Assembly (NCBI GenBank): GCA_001796335.1
Contig: MGMF01000022.1
Span: 33,830-97,829, forward strand
Source: Chloroflexi bacterium GWB2_49_20
GTDB lineage: Bacteria; Chloroflexota; Anaerolineae; Anaerolineales; Villigracilaceae
Length of the DNA stretch: 64,000 nt
Reading direction: 5' to 3'
Both the position numbers and the translations under genes were made by a program. Under the pieces are notes generated by a model that did no database searches, was not told where the DNA came from, and saw nothing but the letters and a program-made list of their open reading frames with translations. How positions within the stretch are numbered: position 1 is the first letter of the stretch; each line of letters opens with the position of its first letter. Below are positions 1 to 9,692 of the stretch, piece after piece.

Positions 1-254
1 GTGCCCTGGTGGAGGATTTTGAGGAAGACGAAAGACCCCTGCAAAGCGAGATTGAAGCCCGACTGGCCGGGCGGGTGTGCAAGCGCCTGGCGGTAAAGGC
101 AGGCCAGGTTCTTTCTCCGGAGGAACAACGCTCCCTGCTAAATGATCTAGAGGCTTGCAACTCACCGCGTACCTGCCCACACGGACGCCCAACCATGATA
201 CATCTCCCGGTTGACGTGCTCGAACGCCAATTCGGCCGCAAGGGTGCCAGGTAA
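1..254 (+). CDS. mutL: DNA mismatch repair protein MutL, C-terminal end (partial)
   Basis: This is the last ~84 residues of a protein that begins before the window; the frame is open from base 3 to the TAA at 252-254. It carries the CPHGRP motif followed by TMIHL and a terminal LERQFGR, which is the signature end of the MutL C-terminal dimerisation and endonuclease domain. A VCKRLAVKAGQ-LSPEE stretch precedes it, as in MutL proteins that nick DNA with a bound metal. MutL links MutS mismatch recognition to strand incision and removal. CPHGRP indicates the endonuclease-competent type rather than the E. coli type. The N-terminal GHKL ATPase cannot be seen here. Confidence 0.85.
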   Translation, partial: ALVEDFEEDERPLQSEIEARLAGRVCKRLAVKAGQVLSPEEQRSLLNDLEACNSPRTCPHGRPTMIHLPVDVLERQFGRKGAR

Positions 255-267
255 GAGCCACAAGGTG

Positions 268-1119
268 TTAGTTTTTCTTTTTGCTTAAGTACACAAACCA
301 ATATGTGACTGCCACCAAACCGGCTCCGCCGATGATATTTCCGATCGTTACCGGGAGCAGGTTATTTAAGAAAAACCCAGACCACGTCAACCTGGAGAGA
401 TCGGGCGCTTTTTCTGCCAGGGAGATAACAAACGCTGGATCAAAGGATTTGATGAGTATTGCGTAGGGGATGAAATACATGTTGGCAATGCTGTGTTCGA
501 AAGAAGCGGCCACGAAAGCAGTGATCGGGAAAATGATCGCCAGGATCTTGTCGGTGGTGCTGCGAGCGCTGAAGCTCAACCAGACCGCAAGACAGACCAG
601 CACATTGCCCAATACGCCCAGCATCACCGCCTGAACAAATCCCAGACCTACCTTGGAGGAGGCGATATTCAAGGCTGCCTCCCCGGCAGAGCCGGCCCCG
701 AAGGTGTACTGCCTGGTTAGAAAGACCAGCGTGGCAGTCCCTACTGATCCTACAAAGTTGCCAAGATAAACTACAGCCCAGTTGTGCAGCAGAGAGCTGG
801 TGCTGACCTTGCGGCTGGCCCAGGCCATGACGATCAGGTTGTTTCCGGTAAACAATTCGGCTCCGCCGACCACCACCAAGATTAGGCCGATGCAAAATGT
901 CAGGCCAACTAGCACACGTGCCACACCATAGGGCAAAGCTGAAGATCCGGCTGCGGTTATTATGGCAAACATGGCTCCCAAAGCGATAAAAGCTCCTGCC
1001 AACACGGAAAGGGTGAACAATGAAAAGAACGGCATTGCGGCTTTGCGAACCCCGATCTCTTCGGCCTTCTCGGCCATCTCTTGCGGTAATAATGCGTCAA
1101 TGTTAATTTCTTGTGACAT
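268..1119 (-). CDS. Formate/nitrite transporter family channel (FocA/NirC type)
   Basis: A pentameric inner-membrane channel for formate, nitrite or a similar small anion. The 283-residue protein has about six hydrophobic segments and the family signature GGAELFTGNNL after the second or third segment. A start at 1131 (MESSMSQ) is possible, but the ATG at 1119 (MSQEINID) is preceded at proper distance by GGAGAG, so I chose it. It stands alone between MutL and a sirtuin; no pyruvate formate-lyase or nitrite reductase lies nearby, so the substrate cannot be read from context. A 10 kb-distant DMSO-reductase-like complex is compatible with anaerobic metabolism. A palindrome at the promoter suggests repression. 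Confidence 0.93.
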   Translation of the reverse strand: MSQEINIDALLPQEMAEKAEEIGVRKAAMPFFSLFTLSVLAGAFIALGAMFAIITAAGSSALPYGVARVLVGLTFCIGLILVVVGGAELFTGNNLIVMAWASRKVSTSSLLHNWAVVYLGNFVGSVGTATLVFLTRQYTFGAGSAGEAALNIASSKVGLGFVQAVMLGVLGNVLVCLAVWLSFSARSTTDKILAIIFPITAFVAASFEHSIANMYFIPYAILIKSFDPAFVISLAEKAPDLSRLTWSGFFLNNLLPVTIGNIIGGAGLVAVTYWFVYLSKKKN

Positions 1120-1146
1120 CGAACTCTCCATAAAAAGTTTTTATCA

Positions 1147-1178
1147 GTTCCAGTTATATACTGGAACCATTTATTATA
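1147..1178 (-). promoter_or_regulatory. Promoter and palindromic operator of the formate/nitrite channel gene
   Basis: On the minus strand a perfect TATAAT lies at 1178-1173. Directly after it is a perfect inverted repeat, GTTCCAGT-5 bases-ACTGGAAC (1147-1167), which would cover the transcription start and the first ~20 transcribed bases. No good -35 box is visible. The position fits a repressor operator; a hairpin in the 5' leader is the alternative. Confidence 0.5.
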
Positions 1179-1249
1179 GACGGTTGTTTTCAGTGACCTC
1201 GGCGGCCTGAGTGGCCAGGCAACGGTACCCTTCCAGCAGTTTTGTATTC

Positions 1250-2026
1250 TTATCCATTCAGGACCTGTTCAGCGATGGCTGGAATCACCCTGGCTACATC
1301 TTCCAGGATAAGAACATCTGCCCGGACACCCAGGTAGGTTGGGGTCTGGTTGATGATGATCAGGTGTGCACCTCGATCCAGGGCTTGCATTGGCAAGCCT
1401 GCCACCGGCAGCACTTCCAGGGAGGAACCTGCCACCAGCATCAAGTCACAGGTCCGCGCCGCCTTTTGTGCAGTTTGCCAGGCGGTATTTGGCATTTGTT
1501 CGCCAAACAGGATCACATCCGGTTTCAGCAAACCACCGCATTTCTGACAGACAGGCAGCGTTCCGGCCTCAATCAAGGGCTTTATGAAAAAGTCGCTGGC
1601 TGTTTTTTGAAAACACTGGGTACAAGACATGCTTTGAATGGAACCGTGGGTTTCATAAACATGCCTCGAGCCAGCTTTCTGGTGCAGGTTGTCTATATTT
1701 TGTGTGATGATGGCTTTGATATATCCAGCCTGTTCCATACGGGCGATGGCCAGATGGGCAGGATTGGGTTGGGCATTGAGGATACAACTGATGAGTGGTC
1801 GCATCCATTCGTAAAAAAGTTCGGGGTGGTATCTAAAAGTTGAAAGGGAGGCTACTACCAGGGGTTCGTCATACGACCAGAGCCCGGTACCCTCCGAGCG
1901 GAAATCAGGGATGCCGGATGGGGTGGAAATTCCCGCACCCGTCAGGATCACGGCGTGCTTGGATTTACAGATCAATTCCCCGGCAAATTCAATTGACTTG
2001 CTAACCCTTTCGTTGAAATTGTTCAT
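1250..2026 (-). CDS. Sirtuin, NAD-dependent protein deacylase (Sir2 family)
   Basis: Removes acetyl or other acyl groups from lysines using NAD. The 258-residue protein shows the whole Sir2 core: GAGIS at 30-34, GIPDFRS at 38-44, QNIDNLH at 109-115, the catalytic His127 in THG, and a zinc site made by C135/C138 and C160/C163. KPDVILFGE follows the zinc module as usual. It matches the class that includes bacterial CobB-like and SrtN-like enzymes; I cannot tell deacetylase from desuccinylase because no Tyr/Arg pair typical of class III is evident. A short CAGGA element precedes the ATG. It is transcribed alone, with a receiver-domain remnant upstream. Confidence 0.95.
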   Translation of the reverse strand: MNNFNERVSKSIEFAGELICKSKHAVILTGAGISTPSGIPDFRSEGTGLWSYDEPLVVASLSTFRYHPELFYEWMRPLISCILNAQPNPAHLAIARMEQAGYIKAIITQNIDNLHQKAGSRHVYETHGSIQSMSCTQCFQKTASDFFIKPLIEAGTLPVCQKCGGLLKPDVILFGEQMPNTAWQTAQKAARTCDLMLVAGSSLEVLPVAGLPMQALDRGAHLIIINQTPTYLGVRADVLILEDVARVIPAIAEQVLNG

Positions 2027-2069
2027 AAGTCCTGTTTGGATTGTTCCACCATCTGCTAAGACGGTTTCT

Positions 2070-2312
2070 TTAAATACTGCCGATGGATGAATAGTGTTGA
2101 TAGGATGCTAAAATAGTAAATTCCCGATTGGCCTGATAGATACCTTCAGGAGATGGCATCATTACACCCAAAAGGATCAAATCCAGAGGCTCTGCTATGG
2201 TTTGCAAGCCATTGGAGGCAGCCTGGATCTGATAGCTGCTGTGATGCAAGCTTATCCCCACCATGTGCAGTGTATCCTGGTCATCATCGACGATCAAAAT
2301 TTTCTCAGCCAT
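2070..2312 (-). pseudogene. Degenerate response-regulator receiver remnant
   Basis: The 80-residue frame begins like a CheY-type receiver: KILIVDDDQDT with the acidic pocket, then DLILLGVMMPSPEG. In a working receiver the last motif is DLILLDVMMP; here the phosphate-accepting Asp is Gly. The segment between helix 1 and that motif is also shortened, and the frame stops before strand 4, so the Thr/Ser and Lys that complete the site are missing. A receiver is normally about 120 residues. I read it as a decayed stand-alone receiver. A functional, phosphorylation-independent peptide is possible but unsupported. Confidence 0.6.
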
Positions 2313-2418
2313 GGTATTTGTCCTTGCTTGAATAAATAACTGAGCAAGTATATAACCCCCTTACATTCACGTCAACCGATATTCGCTTCGGTTTGTGTAC
2401 GTAAAATTTTAAAAGCTT

Positions 2419-2837
2419 TTATTCCCCGATGATCTTGACCAGCACTCTCTTGCGCCTCATGCCATCGAACTCTCCGTAGAAGATCTGTTCCCAAGTGCCG
2501 AAATCCAGGCGCCCATTGGAAACCGCCACGACTACTTCGCGACCCATGACCTGACGCTTCATGTGAGCATCTGCATTGTCTTCACCTGTACGGTTGTGCC
2601 AGTAGCGGCTGACCGGTTCATGGGGGCGAGACTTTCAAGCCAAGCCTCATAATCATGATGCAGACCACTTTCATTGTCATTGATGAAAACAGAGGCCGTG
2701 ATATGCAGGGGATTAATCAGGCACAAGCCCTCCTGTATTCCACTTTCCTGCAGGCAGGCTTCCACCTGTGGGGTGAGGTTTATAAATCCTCGCCGGGTGG
2801 GGAGGTGTACAAAGAGTTCTTTACAATAAGATTTCAT
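2419..2837 (-). pseudogene. YjbQ/UPF0047 family gene broken by a -1 frameshift
   Basis: The first frame (from the ATG at 2837) encodes the N-terminal two thirds of a YjbQ-family protein, including the [14 protein letters not shown] stretch, and then runs into an unrelated tail. Shifting frame near 2622-2626 restores the expected C-terminus: [20 protein letters not shown], then [19 protein letters not shown], then FYGEFDG and a TAA at 2419. The break sits at a run of five G (C on the coding strand) where six would restore the frame. Family members are ~135-140 residues and some have weak thiamine-phosphate synthase activity. The gene overlaps the stop of the upstream membrane-protein gene by 4 bases. 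It may be a true mutation or a homopolymer sequencing error. Confidence 0.85.
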
Positions 2838-4048
2838 GAAACATCTCTTGGTTGAGATGCGGATAAAGTCAATATCTTTTCAGGAATGGATATAACCAGA
2901 ATAAGGAAAATAAGGATCAAGTAGGGAATGACTGCTTCCAAAATGGGCGAAAAGAAACAAAATAAGAATGCCATGGAGAGCCACCAGGGCAAGGCAGCCA
3001 CCTTACGGATCAGCACAGGGTCATGCTGGACGGATAGCAGGATCAGCACCAGCGGAATGCTCCAAAGCACCAGGTCATGCATGTGCATATGCGGGGCAGT
3101 GAAAGTGGTGACGAGAATTGCCAATCCGATTTGTTTGCTTTGTATTTCAGGGGTCTTGATCCACAGACCGCACAAACCGATAATGGTGACAAAATATGCT
3201 CCCCAGCCAACCCAGCGAAAAATGGAGGCAGGTATGCCGGGGAATAAACGGACTAGGACACCGAGCAGGTTGACCATACTTTTTTCCCCCGTGGTTGTGT
3301 TGGTACCATCACCGCTGATGGTCAACATCTTCAAGAAACCCATGATCCCATCCAGGCCGGTGTATGCCAGACTGAAAACAGCCAGGACGCCTGCCCCCAG
3401 CAGGAACCACCACCACACAGCTCTCCGTTTGAATATAAACGGCAGCGCCAGGGGTAAAGCGATGTGTGGACGGACGGTCATCAGTGCCAGGCCTATGCCT
3501 GCTAGCCAATCTTTGTGGGTAAACAATCCAAACACCCACAGGCAGGCACCGAGGTAAAGCATGGCACTGTTCTGCCCAATCAACACGCTTTTATAGCCCG
3601 GGAAGAAAAGCAGGACACCCAACAGAAACACAACAAAGATCTGCCAGGAAAAGTGGGTGCGTATTAATAGAAACAGCAGGCCTGTTCCCAATAACAGGTG
3701 GAAGGCCATAAGCAACTCCCATAAAACCAGGGAGGTTACAAAATTTGGGAGGGTCACAACGCTGACAAGTGGTACTACAAAAGGAGGATTCAGATAGATG
3801 CGCACATCCTGCAACTGGATTTCAAAATTACCCAATTTTTTTTCATACTGTTGCTGCAATTGCAGGTCGTATATTTGCGAAGGGCCTTCGTTTCTGGCAA
3901 TCTGGGCTGCGGCATAAAAGGGGACAAAGTCAGTTCCGGTGTATTGAACCGGAGCGTATAACATTCGCAGCCAAAGAAGTATATAAACAAGTACCAGTGA
4001 GAGGGCGCTAGCGATCAAAAAGACCCGTCGAGGATTAATTTTTCGCAT
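2834..4048 (-). CDS. Polytopic membrane protein, GT87/DUF2029-type glycosyltransferase candidate
   Basis: A 404-residue protein with about ten hydrophobic segments. After the first segment comes a large external loop with [13 protein letters not shown] and later [11 protein letters not shown], the arrangement of GT-C type glycosyltransferases of family 87, in which the early Asp is thought to be catalytic. Such enzymes transfer a sugar, often mannose, from a polyprenyl-phosphate donor outside the membrane. The acceptor is unknown here and no lipoglycan cluster is adjacent. The ATG at 4048 has AAAGGT upstream. The stop overlaps the start of the YjbQ-type gene (ATGA), so the two were cotranscribed. 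Confidence 0.75.
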   Translation of the reverse strand: MRKINPRRVFLIASALSLVLVYILLWLRMLYAPVQYTGTDFVPFYAAAQIARNEGPSQIYDLQLQQQYEKKLGNFEIQLQDVRIYLNPPFVVPLVSVVTLPNFVTSLVLWELLMAFHLLLGTGLLFLLIRTHFSWQIFVVFLLGVLLFFPGYKSVLIGQNSAMLYLGACLWVFGLFTHKDWLAGIGLALMTVRPHIALPLALPFIFKRRAVWWWFLLGAGVLAVFSLAYTGLDGIMGFLKMLTISGDGTNTTTGEKSMVNLLGVLVRLFPGIPASIFRWVGWGAYFVTIIGLCGLWIKTPEIQSKQIGLAILVTTFTAPHMHMHDLVLWSIPLVLILLSVQHDPVLIRKVAALPWWLSMAFLFCFFSPILEAVIPYLILIFLILVISIPEKILTLSASQPRDVS

Positions 4049-4068
4049 TTACCTTTTGAGAAATCGTC

Positions 4069-4434
4069 TTACTCTTTAACCTTTTCCACGACCACGGTGG
4101 CCTCGCCAAGCAAAGCTGCGATGGCGCCGATGGCTGCCAGGGTGGGGGCCAGAACTGCGCTGACCACCCCTATGGTCAATGGGATCTCCATGAGGATGCG
4201 GCCTTCTTTATTCTTGATGATAATTCGGCGGATGTTTCCCTGGCGGATAAACTCCTTGATGCGCGCCAACAATTCCTCGCCATTGATGGTAAATTCTTCG
4301 GTTCGTGTTGGGTGTCTGGCATGACAGCCTTCCTTGTTCAGGGTTTTTACAGGCGAAAATACTCGACTGCGAAGAGGACGGCACTGACGATCAGAATAGC
4401 AAGGCCTATATTGATATCCAGCAATTGATTTCAA
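4069..4434 (-). CDS. DUF4342 domain protein, N-terminus probably frameshifted
   Basis: Residues ~46-121 match the DUF4342 pattern: EEFTINGEELLARIKEFIRQGN, then RRIIIKNKEGRILMEIPLTIGV and one hydrophobic segment ending VVVEKVKE. Proteins of this family are short, often membrane-associated and of unknown role. The first ~45 residues of this frame (rich in Arg, Cys and Tyr) do not look real and lack a ribosome site. In the neighbouring frame there is an ATG at 4322 with AAGGAAGG just upstream that reads MPDTQHEP; joining it to the domain needs one extra base near 4300-4318. A one-base deletion or sequencing error close to the start is therefore likely. Confidence 0.7.
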   Translation of the reverse strand: MKSIAGYQYRPCYSDRQCRPLRSRVFSPVKTLNKEGCHARHPTRTEEFTINGEELLARIKEFIRQGNIRRIIIKNKEGRILMEIPLTIGVVSAVLAPTLAAIGAIAALLGEATVVVEKVKE

Positions 4435-4652
4435 TGCCGTTCTATTACTTTAGACTATTATGCCTGTAGAATCAGGAAAAATCAAGCGGATTGGCGGGAT
4501 TGTGTTCTGCCGGGGTGGTTCCCGATCAAAGTCAGTGCGCAGGTAAATTGGAAATTGCCCTTGCCTCATATATGCCTCCAAGACTTAATGGTAAGATATG
4601 GGCAGCATGACTACTACTTACCTTCTTTCTTGATATAAAAAAGGATAAAACC

Positions 4653-6566
<1,914 letters not shown>

Positions 6567-6579
6567 TGGTGATAGAAAA

Positions 6580-7416
6580 ATGCCCTGGAATTTAACCTCC
6601 ACCCACACCCAACCCGGCGACCTGGCCATGCTGGTAGACCTGGGACACAAATATTTCATCTTCCCCTTATTGCCGGGTGGAGAATATCACACCCATCGCG
6701 GATTGTTGAAATATGATGAACTGTTTGGCTTGCCGTGGGGCAGCCGGGTTTTCAGCAATACCGGCGCGCCTTTTTACCTGTTGCAGCCTTCCCTTTCAGA
6801 CTTGCTGACCGATCTGCCACGCAATACACAGATCATGTATCCCAAGGATATCGGCTTTGTCTTGATCACCCTGGGGGTTGGCGCGGGGCAGCGCATCCTG
6901 GAAGCCGGGACGGGCTCGGGATCGATGGCGATTGCCCTGGCAAATGCGGTTGGTCCAAGCGGCAAGGTAGTTTCTTATGAGATACGCCCGGAAATGCAGA
7001 AGATGGCCCGTAAAAACCTGGCCCGCCTGGGTTTGGAAGACAGGATCGATTTTAAGTTGGGGGATATAGCAGATGGTTTTTCCGAAACGGATATGGATGC
7101 CATGTTCCTAGATGTGCAGAACCCTTGGGATTATATTGGGCAGGTACGGGCTGCCCTCAAACCGGGAGGGTCCTTTTGCAGCCTGGTGCCCACCGTCAAC
7201 CAGGTCTCAAAGTTACTGATCGCCTTAAGGCGAAACAAGTTTGCTTTTGTGGAAGTCTGTGAGATCCTGCTGCGCTACTATAAACCTGACCCTGTCCATC
7301 TCCGGCCTACCGACAGAATGGTGGCACATACCGGTTACCTGATCTATGGCCGCCGCGTTGAAGTGGCAGAATTGCAGCAGCAGGGTGGTGAAGCGCCTGA
7401 AGAATCGGGTCAATGA
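6580..7416 (+). CDS. trmI: tRNA (adenine-58-N1)-methyltransferase TrmI
   Basis: Methylates N1 of A58 in the T-loop of tRNA using S-adenosylmethionine. The 278-residue length fits bacterial TrmI. A short N-terminal beta domain is followed by the Rossmann fold: ILEAGTGSGSMAIALA (motif I), SYEIRPEMQKMARKNL (motif II), FLDVQNPWDYI (the D-x-PxP-like motif IV) and LKPGGSFCSLVPTVNQV. The TYPKDIG-like segment (MYPKDIGFVLITLGV) just before motif I is typical of the family. Bacterial TrmI forms tetramers and is linked to growth at high temperature. It follows the S9 peptidase closely. Confidence 0.9.
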   Translation: MPWNLTSTHTQPGDLAMLVDLGHKYFIFPLLPGGEYHTHRGLLKYDELFGLPWGSRVFSNTGAPFYLLQPSLSDLLTDLPRNTQIMYPKDIGFVLITLGVGAGQRILEAGTGSGSMAIALANAVGPSGKVVSYEIRPEMQKMARKNLARLGLEDRIDFKLGDIADGFSETDMDAMFLDVQNPWDYIGQVRAALKPGGSFCSLVPTVNQVSKLLIALRRNKFAFVEVCEILLRYYKPDPVHLRPTDRMVAHTGYLIYGRRVEVAELQQQGGEAPEESGQ

Positions 7417-7514
7417 TCATCGAATAATATGTTAAGAAGACGGATGTTCCACTCCGGGGGCAGAGATTTGAGCCCCATGCCTCATCAGTTAAAAACCTTT
7501 TTTCGGAGATGTCT

Positions 7515-8156
7515 GTGCTACTCAGTGAAGTTGAAATTACAAACCGGTTGCAGGCAGCCTACCAACCTGGGAAAAGTCTGAAAACAGATGGGGTTGCTGA
7601 AACTACCACCCTGTCATCAAATTTGCAATTGAAATGTGCTGCGGTTTTGCTTCCATTGGTCCGCAAAGATTCCAGCTGGCACATGATCTTCACGCGCCGG
7701 ACAGATAGTGTGGAGAGCCATAAAGGTCAGGTTTCCTTCCCGGGTGGGGGCTGTAATGATTCCGAAACACGGGCTGAACAAACCGCTTTACGCGAAGCAC
7801 AGGAAGAGATTGGTTTATCTCCCCAGGATGTACAAATTTTGGGCAGGTTGAACGATGTGGTGACCATCACTCATTTCCGCGTCACACCGGTGGTGGGTGT
7901 TATTCCCTGGCCGTATGAATTTCAGCTATCCCAACACGAAGTCAGCCGTGTTTTTAGTATTCCCTTGCAATGGATGGCCGAACCTGGCAACTGGGATGAA
8001 ATTACTTTCACACCAGATGGAACTCGGAGGAGCTTTCGTGTGATCACCTACCATGTGTATGATGGGGAAGTATTGTGGGGGGCCAGTGCCCGTATAACCC
8101 ATGATTTCCTGGAAATTTTAGGTTTGATCAGCGGGCAAGGTAAGATAGGAGAATAA
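7515..8156 (+). CDS. NUDIX hydrolase, CoA pyrophosphatase (NudL-like)
   Basis: Hydrolyses coenzyme A or its derivatives to phosphopantetheine and 3',5'-ADP. The signature upstream of the NUDIX box, FTRRTDSVESHKGQVSFPGG, is the CoA-pyrophosphatase motif, and the NUDIX box itself follows as GG-x-ALREAQEEIGL. An ATG at 7509 lies directly against the CGGAG element, with no spacing; the in-frame GTG at 7515 is 6 bases after it, so I prefer GTG (213 residues), though the ATG cannot be excluded. A strong terminator lies 32 bases past the stop. No CoA biosynthesis gene is close. Confidence 0.88.
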   Translation: MLLSEVEITNRLQAAYQPGKSLKTDGVAETTTLSSNLQLKCAAVLLPLVRKDSSWHMIFTRRTDSVESHKGQVSFPGGGCNDSETRAEQTALREAQEEIGLSPQDVQILGRLNDVVTITHFRVTPVVGVIPWPYEFQLSQHEVSRVFSIPLQWMAEPGNWDEITFTPDGTRRSFRVITYHVYDGEVLWGASARITHDFLEILGLISGQGKIGE

Positions 8157-8188
8157 GATAGAAAAAAACCCGGGAAAATTAAATAATA

Positions 8189-8226
8189 AACGGGAGTCCG
8201 TATTGTGGACTCCCGTTGGTTTTTCC
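8189..8226. terminator. Bidirectional intrinsic terminator
   Basis: A perfect 11-bp stem (AACGGGAGTCC / GGACTCCCGTT) with a 7-base loop is followed by GGTTTTT on the plus strand and preceded by AAATAATAAA, giving a U-rich tail on the minus strand too. It lies between the convergent CoA pyrophosphatase and L25 genes and would end both transcripts. Confidence 0.9.
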
Positions 8227-8259
8227 ATCCAAAGCAGTATATATCCCAAAGCAAGATTA

Positions 8260-8898
8260 TTATTCTTCCTCTTCTTCTTTCTTGCCGCGTTCTATGACAA
8301 CAGGTTCTTCTACGGGTTCTGCAACTACCTCTTCTTCTGGTTCTTCATAACTGGAGGTTGCCAGAATGATCATTTCGTTTTTGTCGTCCAGGAGTTGCAC
8401 TTTTTCTGAAACCTGGATATCACGAACATGGATAGCGTCACCGACTTTTAGCAGGCTCGTAATGTCCACTACAATGCGTTCGGGCAGATCCTGGGGCAGG
8501 CATTCCACTTCCAGTTCTTCCAGACCATTGATAAGAATGGCAGAAAATTCCTTGACTGCCGCTGAATCACCCACAAATTCGATGCCAACCTTGGTGCGCA
8601 ACTTTTCTGTCATTGAAACGACCTGGAAGTCAACATGCAGCAAATTGCCTTTGATGAAATTGCGCTGTTTTTCGCGCACAAGGGCGGGGTATTCCTTGCC
8701 TTCCAGTTCTATGGTGACCAGGCTGGAGGCGGTCATGTGTGCCAGTATCCGGCTGGAGGCATGGGCTTCCAGTGAGACAATGACCGGATCCATGTGTGGC
8801 CCATATAGCACGGCTGGCAGCAGACCGGCACGACGCAGGGCGCGTACCTGTTTTCCTATCACGGTTCGGGGGGTTGCCTTTAAAACTATTTTTTCCAT
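8260..8898 (-). CDS. rplY: 50S ribosomal protein L25, general stress protein Ctc type
   Basis: Binds 5S rRNA in the large subunit. The 212-residue protein has the two-domain Ctc architecture: the L25 RNA-binding domain (EKIVLKATPRTVIGKQVRALRRAGLLPAVLYGP through HVDFQVVSM, residues 1-95) and the TL5 beta domain (95-180, with LINGLEELEVECLPQDLPERI and VGDAIHVRDI). A Glu-rich tail follows, ending in a run of five Glu. The ATG at 8898 is preceded by AAGGTAAGAG. It is one of the few translation genes here besides serS and trmI. The acidic tail is common in longer L25 proteins and probably disordered. Confidence 0.95.
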   Translation of the reverse strand: MEKIVLKATPRTVIGKQVRALRRAGLLPAVLYGPHMDPVIVSLEAHASSRILAHMTASSLVTIELEGKEYPALVREKQRNFIKGNLLHVDFQVVSMTEKLRTKVGIEFVGDSAAVKEFSAILINGLEELEVECLPQDLPERIVVDITSLLKVGDAIHVRDIQVSEKVQLLDDKNEMIILATSSYEEPEEEVVAEPVEEPVVIERGKKEEEEE

Positions 8899-8996
8899 CT
8901 CTTACCTTCCTTGAGCGCCTCTCACCCATGCCTTTCTGTTGAACACGGATTACCTTCGCTCTTTTGTTAGATTACCGGCAAATGCCGGGGGAACCA

Positions 8997-9542
8997 TTAT
9001 TTTTTGCGCCGGAACAGGAATTGACCCAACAGCAGGACAACACCACAGGCAATTCCAATCAACACGCTGGCGAGTACCACTTGGCGGTTGTCAAGACTGG
9101 TTTCCACCTGGCCTTCCACATGGCGGGCGACCAGGAATATCGTGCGGATCTGGTCTCCAGACACCTTGCCGCCAACCAGAATCCCGGTTTTGGAATTTTC
9201 ACCCAGGCTGGCGTTTTCGGAATAAATACCACCTGTCAGGCTGTTGTTGAATTCCATTCGATCAGCTCGTGCAGCCAGAAGGATGCTGTTCGTGGCGCTG
9301 GTGGTGGCAGTGTGTGAAACTCCCATAATTGAAGTATTGGCATTCAGGTTATGGGCATCTACATCCAGGGCAATCGCCTGGTGTAATTCTACTTCTTCAG
9401 CATTCAGGCTGCCCACGTAACTGCGGCTGGCGCGTACCAGGTTGGCTTCGATCTTTTCCACCTGTGAATCGATCAGGTTGACGACTTCAGGGATATTCTC
9501 TTCAATTAATTCTGATTTCGGGGACAAGTTTTCCTCCGTCAT
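8997..9542 (-). CDS. Predicted beta-solenoid protein with C-terminal membrane anchor
   Basis: I do not recognise a named family. The protein (181 residues from MTEENLSP; a start at 9578 is also open) has an acidic N-terminus, then ~120 residues of short, evenly spaced segments alternating small, polar and aliphatic residues (for example VELHQAIALDVDAHNLNANT and LLAARADRMEFNNS). This looks like repeated beta-helix turns, similar in texture to bactofilin folds. Near the end, IFLVARHVEGQVETSLDNRQ leads into one membrane helix and the basic end FRRKK. I have the impression of similar anchored proteins in other Chloroflexota, but have no search to confirm it. The solenoid would face the cytoplasm or exterior depending on insertion. 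Confidence 0.6.
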   Translation of the reverse strand: MTEENLSPKSELIEENIPEVVNLIDSQVEKIEANLVRASRSYVGSLNAEEVELHQAIALDVDAHNLNANTSIMGVSHTATTSATNSILLAARADRMEFNNSLTGGIYSENASLGENSKTGILVGGKVSGDQIRTIFLVARHVEGQVETSLDNRQVVLASVLIGIACGVVLLLGQFLFRRKK

Positions 9543-9692
9543 CTCTTTCTGACCGGGTAAAAAAACGCGCCTCCACATGGGGCACGTTTTCCAAAATGCT
9601 CTGTCATTTTAGCTGTGATGCCGAGATTCGTCAAGCGCGCGTCTGATGGTATTCGGGCAATTACACGAGCGGTCATTGCAAGAGATTACCAC

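Noticed and set aside
1211..1843. A 210-codon frame opposite the sirtuin gene
   Set aside because: The sirtuin on the minus strand has complete catalytic and zinc motifs; the opposite frame is its shadow.
2928..3557. A 209-codon frame opposite the GT87-type gene
   Set aside because: Antisense to a membrane protein with clear helices; Arg/Pro/Thr-rich composition typical of a shadow frame.
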